From Rhexocercosporidium sp. MPI-PUGE-AT-0058 (taxonomy: Eukaryota > Ascomycota > Leotiomycetes > Helotiales): 64,000 bases of DNA. Shown here piece after piece: positions 23,987 through 36,677 of the stretch. The position numbers and the translations under genes are program-made. The stretch is taken from positions 1,302,001 to 1,366,000 of the forward strand of contig JAGTJL010000002.1 in NCBI GenBank assembly GCA_020746875.1. Direction: 5' to 3'. Under the pieces are notes generated by a model. The model saw only the letters and a program-made list of their open reading frames with translations, did no database searches and was not told the DNA's origin. Within the stretch, counting starts at the first letter, position 1; every line of letters begins with the position of its first letter.

Positions 23987-25544
23987 GTTGGTCGGATTAG
24001 TGCTTTGAGTGTTGAAGGATTGAGGGCTTTGCTTTTGTACTGTCAATACCGCTCGTTGGTATCTGATACTTGGGATGGTTACGGGGGTTCTTCGAAGATG
24101 GTATGATTGTGGGTGTGGGATTGCGTGTCAGCATTACTTAGCTCTTTGTGAATCAATACCCCTTTTTTTCTGTAAGCGAGGTGGGCGAGGCGAGGCGAGG
24201 CGTTGTTCAAGATTGGTCAGAGTCATCAGCAGAGATGGAGTTCTGGTCTAGGAGGGAGGGGTTTTGTATTCCTATGTTCTCTGGTTAGTATGGGATAGGA
24301 TAAAATAGGATAGGATACAACAAGATAAGAATAAAGCACATTTTCACTTCCCCTCTCTAACTCATCGTACTCTCCTCTCCTCTCCTCTCGCACAAGGAAG
24401 AATAGCGAACGCGATGGGTTTTAGAAACCTGCCTGAAACCTCTTTGTCCAGCACTTGTTTTGTTTTGATGAGATTACACGATGATAGATATACTGTAAAG
24501 AATCTTCCTACCGGAAGACGAACGGGTACAAGAGAGAGAGGTCAAGGGTAGTTAGTATTGTAGTGTAGTAGGGTTTCAATTAGCGACGTTGACCTTCCCC
24601 TTCTCCTTCCTTCCTGCACCAGACCAACTCCAACTCCAACGCACATCAACTTAAAAATCATTCCACTTAATCGGACTCAATTAAAATCAAATCAAATTAT
24701 ATCAAGACGGGTGATATAGACGGGGACTTTATCGCCCGCGCTGCGAAAAAGGCGACGCTCATCTTCATATAGATGAATACTCGTCGGTGGAGAAGGAGAT
24801 GGATAAGTGAGGAAAGCGACGACACGATAGCGAACTTGTTCACTTGAGGGCTGACCCTCCTACCCCTCAGTCCTTCCTTCCTTCCCTCCTCATGACACAA
24901 ACCCTTCGACAGGACGATGTGATACCGACCGCCGTATCGCAGGAACCCGGAACCCGCAAGAAGCGATGAAACGTACGGATAAGGAAAGTGGATGAGAGAA
25001 AAGGAACTGCGACGCGAGCAATCATCGACAGGTAGGTAGATTTCAAAAGTACGTAATAGACACTAAAAGTTACAAGAGTAAGGTACAACCCGACGTCCAG
25101 ATTCAAACAAAAGTCAAAACACACCATATGCAACGCTGTCCTATGATATCACACAAACATCCTCATTACAAAATACAAGCACTCACAACGCAAAACACAG
25201 AAACAGATGTCGCTCGATTCATTAGCAGATCTATACCACGGGTGGTATGATTCGTAGGTTTCCGAAGTTTGCGATCAATAAAGAACAAAGAACTCTCCTA
25301 TTTCAAATATCGTCCATAGAAGCAGTACTGTCTTCATCATGATCATGATCTGAGTTTGTGACAATTCCAATCCAGTCCATTCCATATGCAAATCCAGCCC
25401 TTCCTTTCATTTCCATGCAGTTTTTCTTTTCCATTTTCAATATACACAAGCTTGTTTCCCTTTCAATTCAAGAGGACACAAAAAGAGAGATCGATAGCTG
25501 TACATATTCGCTTTGGCGCAGGAAGAATGAGGTTAGAAGATTAA
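23987..25544. other. convergent intergenic spacer, 1.56 kb
   Basis: It lies between the 3' ends of the oxidase gene (plus) and the btgE-like gene (minus). It holds short G/A repeats (GAGGC units near 24186-24201, GGATA units near 24294-24317). No gene is supported. Confidence 0.55.
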
Positions 25545-27268
25545 CTATTCGAAGATCTGGATGCAACCCCAGCTCTGCTCGCAGCCGAACGCACCAGCCT
25601 CCTTCCAGAGATCGTTGTACATGGAGAACATGACGCACTTGCCACCGACGGCAGCCTCAATGCCCTTGATAGCCTTGTACTGCTCATCCTTACCGGGGCA
25701 GGCCTTGCCGTTGCAGCCATTTCCGGCCGAGGGCCATCCAGTCTCGAGATTGAGTCCTTGCTTTCCTGGGCAGAGATCATCGACGAGCTTGAGCTGGGAG
25801 GCAACGAATTCACCGGCGTGCTCGGCATCAACTTCAGCGTTGAAGAAGGGGTGGATGTTGCAGCCGACTACGTCGACGACGGGGCAGAGGACAGCGGCGT
25901 TCTTCTGCCAGACATCGAGGGTCTCGGTGGTAGTGATGGGACCGGAGTAACCAGCAGCTGTGAAGGCAGTCTTGCAAGAGACGATGAAGGCAGCGAGCTC
26001 AACGCCGGAGCAGGATCCAGAGAAGACGGCCTCGTTACCGACGACGACGAGGTCGACCATACTCCACTTGTTCCACTTGATGATGTCGGTGACTTGCTCG
26101 GCAGCGCCAGAGATTCCAGTGCTGCTGATGAAGATACCGAGGATGATCCTGAGTCCGTGAGCCTCGCAAGCAGTTCCGATGTTCTGGAGTCCAGAGCAGT
26201 CAGAGCTGTAGATGCGGACGGTGGAGAAACCAGCCTTAGCGATCCTAGCAATGTCACTGGCGACAGATGCAGCATCCTTGCACTGACCGTTGTCCTGGTA
26301 TGGGGAGTAGGTGATGGCCCATTGTGATCCTGAGGAGCCGAGCTGACCATTGGATGGCTTGCTTGGGGAGTTCTTTGGTGGGGAAACAGCGGTGGTTGGC
26401 TTAGCTGCTGGGTAAGTGACAACTGGAGCGGGCGCAACATAGGTCGAGGTTGGCTTAACTGGGGCTGGGGATGTGAATGGGCAGAAGACAACAACGTTGG
26501 TCTTGGTGATGGTGGTGACGACCTCTGGCTGGATGTATGTTCCTGGGGCATACGAAACTGGAGTTGGGTAGACCCAGACGGTTGCACTGGTGACGGTGGT
26601 GGTCAATGGGGCGATGGTGTAGGTTCCAGCGGATGGGCAGACATAGGTCGTGGTCTTGATGACGCTAGTGGTAACATCGGAGTTGGTCTCAACGGCAGCG
26701 TATGGGCAGACAACCGTGGTCGCCTTCTCAACGACAGTTGTGACACCTCCAGCAGTGTGGGTACCGGCTGGGACGTCAGTTGAAGTGGCACCACAGACAG
26801 TGGTCGTCTGGGTCAGAGTGACGGTTGTGGCTGGGATGGTATAGACACCTGGGGTAGGGCAGGTTGTCGCCAGAGGAGTTGGGACAACTGGGGCTGGGTA
26901 GGTGGTTGGGACTGGGACGTAAGTCGAAGTTGGGGGAGCGACGATCGAAGTCGTGTTGGCAGCGTAGGTTGGAGCCGGAGGGAAGATGACTATAGAGAGA
27001 AATGTGAGCGCGTCTTCTTTTCGAGCGACTGTACTTCTTGCAGTTCGAGATTGGACTTACGGGATCCTTCTCCGGTGATGGTGGAGTAGATGGTGGTGCA
27101 ACCACAGGTTGGCTCAGGAGCCGAACCAGTACCGGTGACAGCAGTCATGTACATAGCTCTCTCGTGGAAAGCCTCATGAGCATGGCGACGCACATGTTGC
27201 TTTCCAGGTTGAACAGCAGCAGCACCTCCAGCCAGCGCCGCAGCGACAGCAATAACTCCGGCCTTCAT
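25545..27268 (-). CDS. btgE: GH17 cell-wall glucanase/glucanosyltransferase, btgE-like
   Basis: Exons 27061-27268 and 25545-26989, joined over a 71-bp intron (GTAAGT...CTATAG), give 550 residues from the ATG at 27268. The signal peptide (MKAGVIAVAAALAGGAAAV) is followed by a short basic HVRRHAHEAFHERA stretch and a CGCTTIYS motif, which is the btgE/Scw-type N-terminus. Then comes a Thr/Val/Pro-rich stalk of about 200 residues with imperfect repeats built on VCP..GTYT..TTT. The GH17 domain starts near residue 292 (WAITYSPYQDNGQC) and keeps the acid/base Glu389 in VVVGNEAVF and the nucleophile Glu485 in NLETGWPS. Members are wall-bound and act on beta-1,3-glucan. The 3.9-kb upstream spacer suggests a long promoter. 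The call is firm at family level; the exact reaction is inferred from the family. Confidence 0.93.
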
Positions 27269-30200
27269 CTTGAATGAACGGTTTCCTTGGCAAGAACGGA
27301 GGTCGAAAATGCTTGTTGATTATTATTTTTTTCGGCGCGTGAAAAAAGGACGTTAACGAGTGCCCGCTGAAAGAGTGAAGCGGTGGGTAGATGGGGGGGA
27401 AGAAACGAAGGATGGGGTGAAGGCGAATTGAGTATCACGACATCAACGACGAGCAGGAAGGAGGAGGAGGGAAGGAAGAGAAGAAGAAGTAGAAGCAAGA
27501 TGATGGGCGGGGGGGTTTGAGTAGTCAAAGGTGAAATGCAGGTCTTGGCAGTGGAGGTGTATTGACAAGGGGGGACGGAGACCGGAAGCACAGGATTGGA
27601 CGAGTGGGTGCAGGGGTGGGGCAGGGCGTGGACCGTGAGTGGGTAGACCAAGCACATCAGACCAGGCGAAGTGACAAAAGTGGGTTGTGATTGGAAGGCA
27701 AAAAAGAACTTACTCCGTACCTACTTACAGTAGAGCAGAGAGAGGGACGAGAGGAACTGACTGGGGGGCGGGCTGCATGGGTTCATGGGTTCATGGGTTC
27801 ATGGGCTTGGGGAAAGAAAGAAAGGAGGAGGGTGGGTGGATGGGTGGATGGTGGTGGATGTCCTCAACCACACCACCAACAAGCTGCTGTGATTTGCCTA
27901 TCCGCTGATTTCCCTCTCGACTGTCCCCTCTCCCAATTACACACCACAATAGCCAAACTCTCTTTGGTTAAAGCTGCAAACCTAATCTACCTACACATTT
28001 CCCAATCCCGCCTAGAAATAGCGGTCTACGATGCAATTAGACGTTGGAATAGGAGGTATATCCCAGTCGCACCCATCTCTCCCCCTTTGTTTGCCGTGCA
28101 TCCTGCATCCAGTCCCGTCGCTCTGAACCCCCGTCCTCTGATCCCGGTCGCTGTCTCTTAGCGACATTGCAATTTTGCGGGGGCGGGCGAATCGGTGCCT
28201 GACTAGACCGTTTACGGACGCGCTAACAGCTTAAGCTCAGCCGGTCAATTTCCTTCTCGTGTTGCTCGTTGTCGCTTGGTGTGGTCTGGTCGCTTGGTCT
28301 TTTCTTCTGGCCGCCTGGAAGACAAGACTGGAGGGCTGGAGAGACCGAGAGGGAACGGGAGGGAGAGAGATGGAGAGAGACACAGCCAGTGAGAGGAATG
28401 GAAAGACATGCTAGCGGAGTTGTTTGATTGGATCATCTTGGATGCGTGCGTGAAGAGCGTAGCTAGTCGCTGGTCGGTCGGTTGGTCGGTCAATTTCACG
28501 GCTGAGGCAGGCAATCAGTCAGTCAGTTAGTGAGGCAGGCCACATTCAACAATTCACAATTCACAACTTCGGAAGTCCCCCTTCCTTGGATGCCGATTAT
28601 GGACGGTTGGTTGGTCCAACCGTCCAACCGCTGGGTATTAATATCCTTGTCTGACTGCCTACCTAACCGACTCGACTTGTTTATTTTGTAATCTTTATGA
28701 TCAGCAAATAGAACAGGAATAAACGACCGTGTCCATCCCATCTCTTCCCTTGTACTTCTAAGCATGCACGCATGCATCCATATCAATGATCCAATTCTCC
28801 CCTTTCGGCGTACTTCATCACATCAGTATAGCATAGCGTAAACTATAAAATCAGAAAGCAAACCTTCTTTGTGCACAACTGTCGGCATCTGCAACATACA
28901 CGGCAGCACATCACTGTGCATCCAGCCCAGCCCGCCCAGCTCAGCCGAGCATTCATTAGTCAGGAACCAAAACAATCCTCCCCCAGACGCCCACCAAGCC
29001 CATTCCAAGCTCACGTCCGGTGGCGGCCATTGTATTTAAAATTAGCCTTCTCCCTCCCACACCGTCCAACCTTTTCCAACCGTTTTCCAAAGGGCAAACA
29101 ACCCATCAACTTTCGTCTCCCGCCCACCCAGCCGGCCATCCATCCATCACGTTTCGCCTCGGTACGTATGAACCCCAGCCCAGCGCCAGCCTTGCCCAGC
29201 GCAGCCGAGCCCCGAGGGTCGAGCCCATATTTTAAGTCCCCCCCTGTGCTCCCTTTGCTCCCATTACTGGATCTTCCTCCCCCTTTCTTCGCGCGCTAAG
29301 CGCTTTACAGGAAAGAGAATCCCGCTTTCTCTTCTTCGCTCCCATTTCCGTTCGTTTCCATTTCCAGCGTGGGCGTGGGCGGGCTTTGAGGTTAGCTAGT
29401 GTCTGTAAAAGCGGCAGCGTGTTTTTTTTTTCGTGATGGGAAATTTTTAGAGCGGAGATTGACAATGGGGATGGAGCGACTGTCCTTGGGGAAGAAAGAA
29501 AAAGGGGGAAGTGAATAGCTAACATGCAGAAGCATTGAAATCCATTTATACCATCCATCAAAAGAACTCCGACAACGAATCGAAGCAATCTAACCTTCTC
29601 TTCTCCATCCAGCAAATCATTCCAAATGCCCGCCATCCAGCCCTTTAGATTCCCATCGTCACCGTACATGGTCTATTTCCTTCTTTTCCCATCCTTGCAA
29701 ACCCCCATGGGGATTATCTCTGCTCTCTCGTAACAATGCCTCCCACAATTCTTCTCCATATCTTTTAAAAGTATTCGTTTTCGAACTCGGTCTATTCATT
29801 CATTACATTAACACCTACCGCCGTCACTCCCCCCATTCACCCCACCCCACTCCCGTCCCCTCCCCTCCACTGAACGAACCCCCCGCGCAAAACATCCATC
29901 TCCATCTCCATCTCCTCCGTCTGGGGTTACATACAATACAGTAGGGACCTTACCTAGGTACTGCATTGTACACCTCGCATGACTTCATCCCTTACCTGTG
30001 ACTTCCCACCCACCGTACTTCGTGAAAGGAGAAAAGGGGGAGGAGATCTAGACCTACCTCGTCAATTTCACAGGACGGCAGCACCAGGACCAGCACCAGC
30101 ACTGGTATTCTAGTCTGCATAATCTCGAGATCTAGATCAGGGAGAGGAAATAAAAGAGGGGTGGATGGATGGATCGCAAGAGCCGGCTTGGAGTTTATTA

Positions 30201-31172
30201 ACTTGCTTCAGAAAAGAAGATGTATGAAGATTGACCCGTATCTCACTATCAGCATCACCAGCGACGATCACTCGCAAATGTGAGCCGCTGACTGACCGTA
30301 GGAGCGGAGGAAGGGAAGAGCATTCAGAGCGGAGCGCAAGAAGCTTTTATAACAATTACTAACAAGGTCGTATATACCTAGTACCACCCACCACCTCCCA
30401 TCTTTCATCTCTCTCATCTCTCGCCTCGCGCGTTGAATCCTCATCTCCTCTCCATGTTTGAAGAGAAAGTGAGTCAGTCAATGATCGAGAGAGAAAAGAA
30501 ATCAGCATGATGCATTGATCATGACCATAACAACCACGACGTGGACCGCAGGTATCAATGTCGCCTCCCATTCAATCATATCGTATCGTAGCATATCCAT
30601 CCCATGCGTGTATTCCCGATGCCTGCCATAATTCCATCCTGCATGTCCCGAAAACTCCATGCTGAAGAAAAACCCTGAATGGAAAAGCATTGCTAACTCC
30701 ACCCACCTCCAGCCCAACTCCGGTGGCTTCATATCCATCCATGAATGAAGGAGCAGAAATACCATGATCTCGGGCTGCTGACCTTCCATGCACCGTGATT
30801 ACCACACCCTAGCGATGCACCGCCGTCCGTTCCCTTGCCTGGTAGGAACGCAACAAGCAAACAAAATGAACAAATGAATGACGCCTGGAAAATGCTGTAG
30901 GCAGGTATACTCGTAACGTACATGGACGTATGTAATGAGTTTGGTCGTGTGAGTGAGTGCATGACGCTGCCTCGTCCTTCACTTCTAGTATAAAAAAATC
31001 CAATACCGAGACTCCTATGCGACCCTTCCCTTCGTCCTGTCCCAGGCCCATGGTGTCATGAAATAACAAAAGAAAATATGTGTAAAGGTACTGAGCAGAA
31101 TCTAACCTTGAAGTCGAGATCCTGCCTATCCCAAGTGAGGAGTAACGATTCTGTACAATGCTGCTCTCCCAC
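27269..31172. other. large intergenic region, 3.9 kb
   Basis: This is the longest gap in the window. It lies between the start of the btgE-like gene and the 3' end of the WD40 gene, both minus. It shows strong strand asymmetry, with long C/T-rich tracts on the plus strand at about 28900-29900 and G/A-rich tracts near 27350-27880. It contains simple repeats and several G-runs. Frames up to 156 codons occur, but all are repetitive or lack starts, splice sites or domains. It is probably the btgE promoter and leader plus the WD40 3' UTR. A non-coding RNA cannot be excluded. Confidence 0.45.
27776..27805. repeat. CATGGGTT tandem repeat, 3.75 copies
   Basis: An 8-bp unit is repeated head to tail upstream of the btgE-like gene. 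Looser GGATGGGT-type repeats follow at about 27831-27860. In frame it would encode MGSWVHGFM-like low-complexity peptide, but no real gene covers it. Confidence 0.85.
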
Positions 31173-33557
31173 TTAGAAAAACCCCATGGCGACACCAAGC
31201 TTAGCAGCTCTCCGGTATCGTTGTTCTTCGGTACCCTTTGCTCTGGGATGCTTGACGACTTCCTCGTCGGTTTGTTTCCAATCGTGGCCTTGGCCACGTC
31301 GTAGACTTCGGCTTTTTCTTCTAGGGTTATAGTCTTCAAGTCCGTAAAGTCCATGTGTTGCAAGACCGCATCGTTCGAATTGCATCAAGCCCCCTCTCAT
31401 ATCGTCACAATTTGCAACAAAGATGTCTTGTCCATCATTGGTAAAGTCGACACCTCCAATTTCTCCAAAGAAGCTCAAGGTTTGTTTGCTGGTGAATGAC
31501 TCCCCATCGATAACGCTGATGATATCCGCTGGCTCGGCAGCGAGAAGCACTCTCTTGCCAGAGCCTAGGGGCGAGAACTTGAGCTTCCTGACACCTGCCA
31601 TGTCAGCTGCTACTGTAGCAACGCATTGAGCCAGTCCCGAGCTGTCCGTCCATTTCCTGGCATCCCAGATCTTGACTTGCATGTCCTGATTGCCAGTTGC
31701 AACGGTCCAGCCATCATCTGCCCAGTCACATGAGAATCCGAAATCTCTGTGGCCATCCAGACTTTGCAAGATATCGCCTGTCTCAGAATTGCAAATCATG
31801 ACTTGTCGAGTATCACCAACCAGAACTCGAAGACGTTGGTCTGGAGAAATAGCCGTGCAATTTATAGCATGCTCATACTGATGTGATGAGATGAATGTGT
31901 TTGTACCAACATCCAGAACTCGCATATAGTTATCATTAGACGCGAAGGCAACCACTGGGGCGTTCGAGTTCGGTGAGAGATGGAGCTGGATATGGTTTGT
32001 GATACTGTTCGCATGCTCGGTGACAAGACCCTCCGTGTGTGACGTGTCTTTCTGGGCCTTCAGGTTCACCAACGCGTATTCCCCAGAAAATCCACCAGCA
32101 ACAAGTATGTCATGATTGACAGTTAGTGTTGACACTTGGATGCCTTGAAGCGATCCAGCCATCCAGTGGCCAGGTTGTACGGTGGGGTTGGTTAGATCCA
32201 TGGCCACGTCGGCTTGAGACGAGCCACTATGAGGATTCCAGTGTAGAACTTGTGCTCTCCCTGCGTAAAAGATGTGGTCACGAGAAGCACAGGCCATGAG
32301 GTTCCTCAGCTGAAAGTGGGCCAGATTGACGTTATGGTTGAAGTCCATACGCCTGAATCGGAAAAAGTTTTGGTCATCCTCCAGTCGGGCACCATTGAGG
32401 CGAGGCTATTTGACATCAGTGTTTGCTGTCAAAGGTATGGATACATCGCTTACATGCCACTGGCGATCGACTCTCAGGTTGGTGTAATTCCTGTAGGTAG
32501 CCCGTCGCTGCTGCCGTGCCATTACCCTACTCACCCCAAGGTCTTCCCAATTGATCCGTTGAATGTCGCATCGTTCTCCTTGAAGATCGCTTCGTTCTAT
32601 CGGTTTTGGCCGTTCCAGTCTTTGCTCGCGTAAGGATGCCAAAGATGGCCCTCTGGCGCGGTGTCTGATTTCTGTACTGCGAGAGCTCGACGCAGAAGAT
32701 GTGCCCCAGCTATGGAGGAAGTTTGCAAGTGTGAGATTGAACTGGTCTTCCACTTCGGGTTGGTCAGCATCCGACATATCATCGACTTCCACCACAGGAA
32801 CATGAGAAGCTATTGTATTTTGAGCCTGGGCGGCTGGGAGGACTTGGGAAGGATTCGTCCAAGGTTCTGTAGGCAGATTCGCCGGAGCGATTTGAGCCAT
32901 GGAAACAAAGTTCGGTAAGATACCACCAACGCCGACACCCCCATTTGGAAAATTCTGGAAGAAAGGTAAGAGAATGGAGGGAGTACTGTGCTGCAAATTT
33001 GCCCCATGTATCTCATCCGTCTCGTCTGCTATTTCTGCATGTTCTTGCCCATCTTGTCCATCCTGTAGATGTTGAAGTACTTGCGATACCTCGGACATGG
33101 CTGGAGGCACATTGGTAGGCATCGGAAAAGGTTGCGTGTGTTGTGCCTCGTCCATAGTTGTCCATAGACTTGGGGGGTCGTTGACTGAGGGTTCCGTAAA
33201 GTACGACGCCGGGGGGTAGGGGTCAAGACCAGAGATGTCAAGCATATTGTGGTGGCCCATTAACTCGGCATCCAGCATATCCATCTCGTTGTTCAAAGCC
33301 TCGGCGTGTGAGAGGGTCATCGTCAAGGCAGCGCCTCCATCCGACATGTCCTGGTCCTCATCACTGGAACTATGGGGTCCCCTCTCGTCCCCGTCGGCTC
33401 TGTCTTCGGGACTATCGATACCCATACTGGCAGGCGTACCCAACGCTCCGTAATTCGAGTATGGATTCAGTATTGATGTAGATGTTACGCCGCTGTCGAA
33501 AGCGCCTGCCTCGGATGAAGCATCATTGGGAGGAGTCAGAGGATTCTGCACCGACAT
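31173..33557 (-). CDS. WD40-repeat protein with long disordered N-terminus
   Basis: Two exons, 32454-33557 and 31173-32405, with a 48-bp intron (GTAAGC...AATAG), give 778 residues from the ATG at 33557. The first ~300 residues are Ser/Pro/acidic and probably disordered (DDMSDADQPEVEDQF). A conserved-looking block (INWEDLGVSRVMARQQRRATY, then NLRVDRQWH, FFRFRRMDFNHNVNLAHFQLRNL) leads into WD repeats, for example AINCTAISPDQRLRVLVGD, FSCDWADDGWTVATGNQD then VKIWDARKW, and GGVDFTNDGQDIFVANCDD. The HFQLRNLM block recalls a fungal and plant WD40 family of unclear role. A role as a scaffold or adaptor is inferred from WD40 repeats. The C-terminus is basic. Confidence 0.85.
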
Positions 33558-36500
33558 CGCGGTCTGCTACTCAGGTCTCTCTGCAAGACTTTATATCCCA
33601 TGTGAAGTCTGAAATTCCAGTCGTTTTGTGTAGCGTCAATATTCAAGTGAGTACGACGGCCGCGAAGGGTAGATAGAGTCGGATGAAAAAAGGAATCTGG
33701 TGTCGAGGTGAGGGCGTACAAGTGCGGGACCCAGCGCAAGAGGGGTTCTTGTACGTGCGGCAGCTAGTGGGCAATTCGCCAGGTAGACAGCTGGCAATGA
33801 TGTGAAGGTCGGAGTGCGGGCGTGATACGTCTGCCAGTGACGGAAGAGGGTGGATTATTTCGATTAGGTAGGTAGGTAGGAGGGTGAGCGAGCAAGGGAT
33901 TGTTGAGTGAAGTGGAATGAGTCGATGAGGGCGTCCAGCGTCTACTATCCACTATCCACTCTCCCCGGCAAGGTGCGGTGCTCAGATGGGCTTGCTTGGG
34001 AATTTGCTCTGTTGGTCGTCCTGCAGCAGCGGCGCTGGGATTCTGGGATCGAGAAGGAGTGCAGGACACTGCAGTTGGGTAGTGAATGGGGATGGGGATG
34101 CAGATGCAGATGCAGATGCAAGTTGGCTGAAGTGTGGCCGGGCAGAAGTGAGTGGTGGTGGAGGGAGTGTCGTCAATGGAGTGGTGAGGCAGAGGGTGCG
34201 CAGCGCACTGCACCGTCCAGTCAGAGCGGGGGCGGCAACGTGGGATGGATGGCGGATGTGCGGTGATGTGTCCAGGGTTTGGACAGGCAGTGGCTGAACG
34301 ATTGGGACATCTGGCTGAATTAAACACAATAGAAATCCTGATGAATCCCAGCTTTGGGTGCGCAATAGGGAGATGCACGAGTCAGTCCAGTCCGAAGGGA
34401 AGAAGGAAGAGCGACGGAGGATGGATGACAGGGAGACTAGCAAGAGAGTAAGAACGACATGGGTTGAGATGACAGGAGCGTGGAATTGAAATTGAGGGCT
34501 GGAACTGGAACTGGAACTGGAAGTCAAACCAAATAATAGAAAGTCAAAATGAACCCATTCCCATTGTCCTCTACTCCACTCCCACTCCCACTCCCACTTC
34601 CACTTCCCCGTTCTGGCTAGTGGCTACCTAACTTTGACGACATTCATATCTCGTCTACCAGAAGTCGCTCACTCCCCTTGCTATTTTGTCTCTGTACAAC
34701 CTCAACCTAACTTTGCCTCCTCTGGTACAGTAGGTATTTATATTATGCCTAAACATACTCCACTCCACACTATTCTATTACTACGTACTCGTTCTCCAAC
34801 CACTATACACCCTTCTTCTCCAAATCTAGGAACACGCATGCATGTACTCTCTTGCCCTTCACACCACCAATACTCGACTTGGCCCAGCTATATCAGGCCC
34901 CTCCTATAGCCCCGCCTTCCCCCTACCCAGCGCCGTGCGTGACCTGCAGACGAAGCCCGATCTCCTGTGCTGCATCTGCATCTGCACTTGCATCTCAAAA
35001 GGAACTACTTACATGCAAGAATGCAGACACTATCAGGGACTCATACCCTCTCGCGACCCCCTCTCACTTTCTGTCCCGCCTTATCGAAATTTTAGTTGCA
35101 ATTCTCTCCGCCTCGAGCGCTTTCTGCATATCATCAGCAGTGCAAGCAGCTTCGATCCCGTTTTGATGCATTATACTGTACTGCAATGTATTTCTTTGTA
35201 TTGTACGACTCTCGTAATGATGATGGGACGGCGGCCCAGCTTGCGGCACCTTCACATCCTTCGTGGTCCCTCTAGTGCCGCTCGGAGCTATTTGCGCTGG
35301 AAGAGAACGTGTCGTGCAGTGCCTCTGCTCTGTGCCCACCCCGAGAGCGTGGGGTATTTCACTTTGGGCCAAGTCGAGTCGCACCAGGGAAAATTTATGA
35401 TCAGTTTGCTGCTCTTCGCTCACAGAATCTCTTCCTTTTCCTGGGTCCGGAAATTCGACAGCTCAGAATTCTCCAAGAGTGTTCGAGGCTTATATGGGCC
35501 ATACGGCTGGTAGGAAATAAGCTTCGGAATATCTGATACGAGCACTTCGAGTGGGGTGAACTATCAGCTGGAGAGTCACTGCAGCCAGCCACCCAGCCAG
35601 GCACTTATCACATTGTTTTCTTCATCCAAATGTCTCAAAGTACCGTCGCACCCCAGGGTCCGTTCATATCCGGATGATATCAAAAACCCGCTCAGAAACA
35701 ACCTCAAAAAAGCAACCAAGCAGAAACTCATTATTGCTAGGTCAGTGCTGATTTTACCTCCAAGAATACCTAGAATATGACAGGAAATTTCAAGATTTGA
35801 CATTGCCTTTACTTTTTGCCCGGCACCCGCCGTGCAAGGAGAAGTCTGAGCCGCGTGTTCCACGATTGTGCGAACGTCCTTGAAACGCCTATCTGCTGTG
35901 GTGTCGTGCAGTATGCAGCTTTCCATTTCGGCCCGCCTTTGCTCATTGCTCATCGCTTTGCTTCGCCTCGCTTCGCTTCCACATACATATACACATCCAC
36001 ATCGCTAAACAAGACACATCACATTTCTTCGGGTTGTCCCAAGGAAAGCAACAAGAAGACGCAGCGAGCCGTGTGGAAACAGCGGTGAGTTTCCACATGA
36101 GGTTGCCTGTCCCTGTGTGCTTCTTTCTTATTCGCTGGGACAAGGGCTTTTTTCTTTCAGATTGCTTTCGACTTATCACGTGGATCTTCGATACGTGACC
36201 GTTTTGTCATATATCATGCTTTCACGGAAAGAGCTACATTATCGTGGATTTCGAATTATTATGCTGGATTATGTGAGCAGCAGAGTGAATGGCTTGAAGA
36301 AGCCACATTCCTAGTTGCAGTCCAACACCAGTAGCCTCGATTCCAAAACTCATTTTCTAACGTGGAAACTTTGAGGTGGTAGTAATGGCCTTGGGTCTTT
36401 TTTCTTGTCGATAAATATGTAAGTGAGGGTCTTCGATTCTATCGTACGACCAGGCACCATGTTGTCGTCCATGGCCTGGTTTCCCCTGCGTCTGTCACTT

Positions 36501-36677
36501 CGAATCTCTGCTATAGCGGAGTATCAAGCGAAAAAGCATTACGATGATGAGTTTGCCATGTTTGGAAAAGATACAGTCGAAAATGTGGCATTTAAGGAGC
36601 TAGTAGCCTACCTACTTCTATAATGATCAATCCCACAAGCTTCTTGGCTCTCAGTCTTCACTCTCATTACAGCTCCC
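33558..36677. other. large intergenic region, 3.1 kb
   Basis: This contains the WD40 promoter and the 3' flank of the next minus-strand gene. It contains short tandem repeats and several open frames (for example 34842-35513 plus, 35576-35953 minus) with no recognisable domain and no consistent splice structure. I support no gene here, but a small fast-evolving gene is possible between 35000 and 36000. Confidence 0.4.
34097..34120. repeat. GATGCA tandem repeat, 4 copies
   Basis: Four head-to-tail GATGCA units lie in the 3.1-kb spacer upstream of the WD40 gene. A second hexamer array (GGAACT, three copies, 34501-34520) lies 0.4 kb away. Confidence 0.85.

Noticed and set aside
25868..26587. Long antisense and alternate-frame ORFs over the btgE-like gene
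   Set aside because: They are shadows of the Thr/Pro-rich GH17 gene, which has firm family support in its own frame.
27265..27657. 130-codon minus-strand frame upstream of btgE
   Set aside because: Pro/Ser/Leu low complexity from CT-rich leader DNA; no ATG context or domain.
34842..35513. Plus-strand open frame of about 224 codons
   Set aside because: Composition is irregular (Cys/Ile runs such as CCICICTCIS), no domain, no nearby splice pattern; it reads like chance over CT-rich DNA.
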